Shown piece by piece: positions 32,562 to 36,980 of a stretch of 36,980 bases of DNA. The position numbers and the translations under genes are program-made. Origin of the DNA: an uncultured Cloacibacillus sp. Lineage in GTDB: Bacteria > Synergistota > Synergistia > Synergistales > Synergistaceae. Position 1 is the stretch's first letter; every line of letters starts with the position of its first letter. Below the pieces are notes generated by a model. It was not told the origin of the DNA, did no database searches, and saw nothing but the letters and a program-made list of their open reading frames with translations. The DNA lies in assembly GCA_934511335.1 (NCBI GenBank), contig CAKSWL010000001.1, forward strand, positions 1 through 36,980, in the 5' to 3' direction.

Positions 32562-33797
32562 TTACAAGGGCAGTCTGTTGAGAGGCATCGACATGCAGCG
32601 CGGGCCGCCGCGTCCCCTGCCGAGCTCCGGGCCTTCAAGTTCGACGACCTCGATGCCGTTGTCTTCCAGTATCTTTGTCGAGTTGATGTTGCGGTTGTAG
32701 GTGACGACCTTTCCGGGAGCGACGGCGAGGGTGTTGCAGCCGTCGTGCCACTGTTCGCGCGCCATCTCCGCTTTGTCGCGCGCCGTCATCTTGATCAGCC
32801 TCAGTTTGTCGTAGCCCAGGGTCTTCGCGACCGCGCGCTGCCATTCTTCCTGCTGTTCGAGGCCGATCAGGCGTCCATCTTCGCTGTAATCAAGCTGCCA
32901 TACTTTGAGTGACTCGAGGATCGGCGGATAGATGCAGAAGGCGTCCCTGTCCACCATCGTAAAGACGGTGTCAAGATGCATGCAGTAACGCTCTTTAGGG
33001 ATCTCGAAGGCGAAGACGCGTTTTATCGGCGTGCGGGAGGCAAGGTTGCGTCCTATCCGCTGGACGGTGGTCGGTGCGGTGCGCTGTGAAACGCCGATGG
33101 CCACCGCTTCGCGGGAGATGACGAGCAGGTCCCCCCCCTCGACTTTCTGCGGCCATACTTCGTCCGGGGCGTCGCCGAATAGTATTTGCATTCCATGGAA
33201 TCGCGGGTGGTGGTTTGTGATGTATTTCCAGTAGAGAGGTTCGATGCGGCGCGCCTCATAGGTCATCTGTCCGATGACAATGCCGTTTGCAACTGTGATT
33301 GCCGGGTCTCTTTGGAAGTAAAGGTTTGGGATGGGATGGATTATAAAATCGCTGCCGTTTTCTACGGATGAAACTAGGCTTAGTCTGCACTTGCAGATTT
33401 CTCCGACCTCTTTTTTGGTATAGCCTTCGATAAGATGATCCGCCAGGTCTTTCGACGGTATGTTCATCAGCTCTGTTATGAAGGCCTCGGAAAGTCGTCG
33501 GTCAAGGCATTCAAACCTGAATACATCCTTGACTAGCTGCTCTCGTATGGGAGCGGATTCCATTACCTGCGCAAGGCATTCGTTGAAATAGAGTACCTCG
33601 GCGCCCTCTTTTCTGAGTATCTCCGCGAAGTTGTCGTGCTCTTTCTGCGCCTGTGCAAGCCAGAGAAGATCGTCGAAGAGAAGCTCGTCCATGTTTTCGA
33701 TGGTGAGTCTGTCGATCTCTTTTCCAGGCCGGTGGAGCATCACCTGTCGCAGAGGACCTGTCTCGGAGAATACACTAAAATGGCTTTTCTGGTTCAT
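32562..33797 (-). CDS. arcA: Arginine deiminase
   Basis: ArcA hydrolyses arginine to citrulline and ammonia, the first step of the energy-yielding arginine deiminase pathway. It has 411 residues. The features are PLRQVMLHRPGKE at the start, FQRDPAITVANGIVIG, HLDTVFTMVDRDAF with catalytic His and Asp, and the nucleophile Cys401 in RGGPRCMSMP at the C-terminus. AGGAGG precedes the ATG, and a good promoter lies about 100 bases upstream. It is followed by arcB on the same strand. Confidence 0.96.
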   Translation of the reverse strand: MNQKSHFSVFSETGPLRQVMLHRPGKEIDRLTIENMDELLFDDLLWLAQAQKEHDNFAEILRKEGAEVLYFNECLAQVMESAPIREQLVKDVFRFECLDRRLSEAFITELMNIPSKDLADHLIEGYTKKEVGEICKCRLSLVSSVENGSDFIIHPIPNLYFQRDPAITVANGIVIGQMTYEARRIEPLYWKYITNHHPRFHGMQILFGDAPDEVWPQKVEGGDLLVISREAVAIGVSQRTAPTTVQRIGRNLASRTPIKRVFAFEIPKERYCMHLDTVFTMVDRDAFCIYPPILESLKVWQLDYSEDGRLIGLEQQEEWQRAVAKTLGYDKLRLIKMTARDKAEMAREQWHDGCNTLAVAPGKVVTYNRNINSTKILEDNGIEVVELEGPELGRGRGGPRCMSMPLNRLPL

Positions 33798-33892
33798 TTT
33801 TTACACCTCCTAAGTTCTTTTTAAAACTTACTCAACAAAATTTTTCCGCGCTAAGAAGGTAAAAAATTTTGAAATACCAACACTACTCCATT

Positions 33893-33921
33893 ATCTTATA
33901 TTTTTATTCGAGATTCGTCAA
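33893..33921 (-). promoter_or_regulatory. arcA promoter
   Basis: On the minus strand TTGACG (33916-33921) and TAAGAT (33893-33898) are separated by 17 bases in the AT-rich gap between ispG and arcA. This would drive arcA and arcB separately from the upstream MEP genes. Confidence 0.6.
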
Positions 33922-33964
33922 TATATTTTTTCACAATTACATTAAACTTTATCTTTAACTAAGT

Positions 33965-35011
33965 TTAGTTAATCACTATCTCTCTACGAATAATTTTTTC
34001 AAAATCCTTCATTTCTCCCTGGCAGACAAAGGTCCCTTTTTTAAAGACGATAAAGCCGTTGGGGCTTCCGGCGATGCCGAAGTCGGCGCCCGAGGCCTCT
34101 TTAGGGCCGTTCACCTCGCAGCCCATGACGGCTATGGTCATGCCGCTGTTTGCCGCAGGCGGTATGATGGCGCGGAGTTTTTTCACCAGTTCGGCAACCT
34201 CTATGCGCCGGCGTCCGCAGGTGGGACAGCTGACAAGCTGCCAGCCCCGGCTGCGCAGACCTATGGCCTGCAGGATGTTATAGCCCGTCTTTACCTCTTC
34301 AACGCCGGGCGCGGTGAGGCTGACGCGGATGGTGTCGCCGAACCCCTGCGCGAGCATCAGCCCGATGCCCACGGCGCCTTTGACAACCCCGGAGTTGCCG
34401 CATCCCGCTTCGGTGATGCCGATGTGGAGCGGATATGGATGTCTGGCCGCGAGGATCGCGTTGGCGCGCACCGTCTCCCCCACCGAGGATGATTTTGCCG
34501 AGATGATTATCTCGGTGAATTTGTTTTCCGTAAGCAGTTTGAGCTGTTCTTCAACGGCGAAAACGAGCGCCGCTCCCCTGTCGCCTCCCGTCTTTTCGAG
34601 CTGCGCGTTGTTTAGAGAGCCTCCGTTGGCTCCGATACGGATGACCGCGCCGCAGTCTTTCGCGGCGGCTATGACTTTCGCAAGTCCGGCGGTTCCGCTC
34701 ATGTTTCCTGGGTTTATTCTGATCGCCCGACAGCCTGATTCTAGAGCCGCGAGGGCGAGCCGGTGGTCGAAGTGGATGTCCGCCATGAGCGGCAGGGCGC
34801 TTTTTTTGATGAGCGCGGAGAAGGGGGCGGCAAGCGATTCGTCGGGCAGCGCCACTCTCGCAAGCTCGCAGCCCGCGGCGGCGAGCGCCGCCGTCTCCGC
34901 CGCGCAGCCCTCAACGTCGGTGAGGCGCGTCTTCAGCATGCTTTCGACGCGCACCGGCGCGCCGCCTCCGATCTTCAAGCCTTCTATGGATACGCATTTT
35001 TTGCTGCCCAT
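33965..35011 (-). CDS. ispG: 4-hydroxy-3-methylbut-2-enyl diphosphate synthase (GcpE)
   Basis: This iron-sulfur enzyme of the MEP isoprenoid pathway converts MEcPP to HMBPP. It has 348 residues. The N-terminal barrel has VRVESMLKTRLTDVEG, LMADIHFDHRLALAALE and IRINPGN. The cluster cysteines are in SCPTCGR and MGCEVNGPKEA (commonly GCVVNGPGEA). It follows rseP by 13 bases in an operon dxr-rseP-ispG. Confidence 0.95.
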   Translation of the reverse strand: MGSKKCVSIEGLKIGGGAPVRVESMLKTRLTDVEGCAAETAALAAAGCELARVALPDESLAAPFSALIKKSALPLMADIHFDHRLALAALESGCRAIRINPGNMSGTAGLAKVIAAAKDCGAVIRIGANGGSLNNAQLEKTGGDRGAALVFAVEEQLKLLTENKFTEIIISAKSSSVGETVRANAILAARHPYPLHIGITEAGCGNSGVVKGAVGIGLMLAQGFGDTIRVSLTAPGVEEVKTGYNILQAIGLRSRGWQLVSCPTCGRRRIEVAELVKKLRAIIPPAANSGMTIAVMGCEVNGPKEASGADFGIAGSPNGFIVFKKGTFVCQGEMKDFEKIIRREIVIN

Positions 35012-35024
35012 GGCGACTCAGCTC

Positions 35025-36071
35025 CTATTGTATAAGTCTGTATACGTCTTTGCCGGTGACGATGAAGATCAACGCGAGCAGGATGATGAATCCCGCGTAG
35101 TGTATCATCGTCTCCACCCTCTCAGGGACTTTTCGGCGCGTCACCAGCTCGATGAAGATGAAGATTATCCTCCCTCCGTCCAGCGCCGGGAATGGCAGAA
35201 GGTTCAGCAGGCCGAGGTTAAGGTTTATCACACCGAGAAATGCGATAAAGGTCCACAGGCCTTCGCGGAAGGCATCCCCCGCCATCGTCGCGATTCCCAC
35301 TGGGCCCGTAACGTCCGCCTTTATCTGCCCGGTGAGGGCCATCCAGAGGCCGCTCAATATCTCTGCGCTCATTTTCCACGAATAGGTGAAGGCGGTCCCC
35401 AGAGCCTTGAAGAGCGGGTATTTTTCATGCGAGGGCTGTACGCCGAGCAGGCGGCCGCCGGCCTCTTTGTCGAAGGGGATCTCTATCGTATAGCTTTTTT
35501 CTACACCGCCGCGTTCGACGGTGATGTTGAAACGGTCGCCGCGCTTGTCTTTATCCTGGATGTTCTTTCTGATATCGGCCCAGCTTTTGAGTTCTTTGCC
35601 GTCGATGCTCTTGACGATGTCTCCGGTCTTGAGTCCGGCGCTGTACGCGGGAGTGTTTTCCATGATATTTCCCAGCTTCGGGGTCTCCATGTTATAAACG
35701 CCGTAGCCGCAGAGGTAGGCCGCGGTCAGTATCCAGGCGAGGGCGATGTTCACCGCGGCCCCCGCGCCGATGATCAGGATGCGCTCCCAGGGTTTTTTAT
35801 TGGCCAGCGAGCGTTTGGGGTCGTAACCTTCCGGTTTTTCCGCCTCTTCTTCTTCGGCCTCCTCGCCCTCAAGCTTGACGAAGCCGCCAATGGGAAAGGC
35901 GCGGAAGGAGTACTGGGTCTCCCCCTTTTTCCGGCTCCAGATTACCGGCCCCATGCCGAATGAGTATTCGTGTATCATGACGTCGCGGAAGCGGGCCGCC
36001 CAGTAGTGGCCGCCCTCATGCGACATCACGCATATCCCAATTACGATCAGAAACGAAATGATACTTATCAA
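35025..36071 (-). CDS. rseP: RseP-type site-2 metalloprotease
   Basis: This is a membrane-embedded zinc protease that cuts transmembrane substrates such as anti-sigma factors. It has 348 residues. HEGGH at 18-22 is the HExxH zinc motif in the first membrane segment. One PDZ domain lies around 125-205 (the E. coli protein has two). NLLPFPALDGGRI carries the third zinc ligand. A highly acidic stretch EGEEAEEEEAEKPEG lies before the second membrane segment. The start is a TTG at 36071, directly after the dxr stop, with GGAGG nine bases upstream, so translation is coupled to dxr. Confidence 0.92.
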   Translation of the reverse strand: MISIISFLIVIGICVMSHEGGHYWAARFRDVMIHEYSFGMGPVIWSRKKGETQYSFRAFPIGGFVKLEGEEAEEEEAEKPEGYDPKRSLANKKPWERILIIGAGAAVNIALAWILTAAYLCGYGVYNMETPKLGNIMENTPAYSAGLKTGDIVKSIDGKELKSWADIRKNIQDKDKRGDRFNITVERGGVEKSYTIEIPFDKEAGGRLLGVQPSHEKYPLFKALGTAFTYSWKMSAEILSGLWMALTGQIKADVTGPVGIATMAGDAFREGLWTFIAFLGVINLNLGLLNLLPFPALDGGRIIFIFIELVTRRKVPERVETMIHYAGFIILLALIFIVTGKDVYRLIQ

Positions 36072-36980
36072 CTATCTGTTCCTCCGGTTTTTACATATCT
36101 TGTCCGCCATCTTTTCGCCCTCGCTGACGAGGGCGGCCGCCTCCTCAAGAGCCTGCGGCGCTTTTCCGTCGTAGCTATCGAAAACCGCCGAGATAACCTC
36201 CGCGATGGCCCGGTAGGAAATCTCACGGTTGAGAAAATGTTTTACCGCGCTTTCGTCGGCTCCGACAAGCAGCGCCGGATAGGCGCCCCCGAGCCGCCCC
36301 GCCTCGCGCGCAAGCGCAAAGCAGGGAAATAGCTTTTCATCTATCTCGTGAAAGCTGAGATCCCACGCCGCCGGTTCGACGGGCGGCAGTCCGCTCTCCG
36401 CGAGCGGCAGCCGCCTAGGCCAGGCGATGGCCGCCGCCGCCGGCAGTCTCATGTCCGCCGGCGAAAGCAGCAGCTTTACCGTGCCGTCAATGAACTCCGC
36501 CATCCCATGCACCTGCGAGCGGGGATGGATGAGCGCGCCGACCCTTGCGGCCGGCAGATCGAAGAGCTGCATCGCCTCGATGCATTCGATGCCCTTGTTC
36601 ATCAGGGTGGCGCTGTCTATCGTGATTTTCGGCCCCATTTTCCAGACCGGATGGTCAAGCGCCGCCTCCGGCGTCACCTTTTCCATCTCCTCGGCGCTGT
36701 AATTTCTGAACGGCCCTCCCGAGGCCGTCAGCCATATGCGCGAGATCTCCTCTTTAGGCGCGTCGCGCAGACACTGCCAGACGGCGCTGTGTTCGCTGTC
36801 CACGGGACGAAGCTGCCCTGCCCGCTGCACGAGAGGCATTACCCACGGCCCCGCTACGACGATGCTCTCTTTATTGGCGAGAGAGACGTCAATGCCGCGC
36901 GTCAGGGCCTTTTGCAGCGCCTCGACGGCGGTCACGCCCGACGAGGCGAATACCGCGTGATCGACGTCAGGGTCCTCCAC
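36072..36980 (-). CDS. dxr: 1-deoxy-D-xylulose 5-phosphate reductoisomerase, 5' end missing
   Basis: Dxr converts DXP to MEP, the first committed step of the pathway. The frame is open to the right edge, so the NADPH-binding N-terminal part (some 80 residues) is outside the window. Present are ALANKESIVVAG-type sequence (SLANKESIVVAG), SEHSAVWQCL, LTASGGPFR, and GPKITIDSATLMNKGIECIEA with the metal-binding and substrate residues, then HPRSQVHGMAEFIDG. It heads the visible part of the dxr-rseP-ispG operon and abuts rseP with no gap. Confidence 0.94.
   Translation of the reverse strand: MEDPDVDHAVFASSGVTAVEALQKALTRGIDVSLANKESIVVAGPWVMPLVQRAGQLRPVDSEHSAVWQCLRDAPKEEISRIWLTASGGPFRNYSAEEMEKVTPEAALDHPVWKMGPKITIDSATLMNKGIECIEAMQLFDLPAARVGALIHPRSQVHGMAEFIDGTVKLLLSPADMRLPAAAAIAWPRRLPLAESGLPPVEPAAWDLSFHEIDEKLFPCFALAREAGRLGGAYPALLVGADESAVKHFLNREISYRAIAEVISAVFDSYDGKAPQALEEAAALVSEGEKMADKICKNRRNR

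Overview
The window is a GC-rich bacterial chromosome segment with an AT-richer block inserted in it. The gene content is a complete purM-N-H-D-E run, the MEP enzymes around a site-2 protease, the arginine deiminase pathway, a HutG-like hydrolase and a hydantoinase-type catabolic operon. Together with the protein style this suggests an anaerobic, amino-acid-fermenting bacterium, most likely of the Synergistota (Cloacibacillus/Synergistes-like). That placement is inference from gene content, not from a marker alignment.

Layout. (1) 1-4960: a tightly packed purine operon on the + strand, purM (cut by the window edge), purN, purH, purD and purE, ending at a hairpin. (2) 5047-8902: single-gene and two-gene units, namely a phospholipid-methyltransferase-like protein, a thioredoxin-fold protein with cysteine synthase, and a formimidoylglutamase-like arginase-family enzyme convergent with a HutD/Ves-family protein. 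(3) 8903-9786: a decayed DUF523 gene and unexplained sequence. (4) 9787-11779: a type IV pilin-like gene and a pilC/gspF gene. (5) 11780-12199: a structured non-coding stretch with four copies of a short dyad motif and an alternately folding palindrome, upstream of an HdeD-like membrane protein gene. (6) 12854-14330: an orphan trpB with an apparent leader-peptide attenuator. (7) 14356-17891: an MBL-fold hydrolase, a YgjP-type metalloprotease and a YgiQ-type radical SAM protein.

(8) 18605-30685 is the accessory heart of the window. It is visibly AT-richer than its flanks and bordered on both sides by decayed sequence, including a degenerate transposase on the right. Six minus-strand genes (hyuA-like, hyuB-like, aldo/keto reductase, aldehyde dehydrogenase, a 73-residue membrane protein and a sodium:solute symporter) diverge from a plus-strand set (glycerate 2-kinase, a frameshifted enolase paralogue and an RpiR-type regulator). 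The divergent promoter region carries dyads in the promoter spacers. My reading is a transport-plus-catabolism module: sodium-driven uptake, ATP-dependent opening of a cyclic amide or similar bond, aldehyde/alcohol interconversion, and entry into glycolysis through glycerate and 2-phosphoglycerate. The substrate cannot be read from the sequence.

(9) 31487-36980 returns to core genes: arcB/argF-like ornithine carbamoyltransferase and arcA arginine deiminase, then ispG, rseP and dxr (cut by the right edge), all on the minus strand. No tRNA, rRNA or CRISPR array was recognised.
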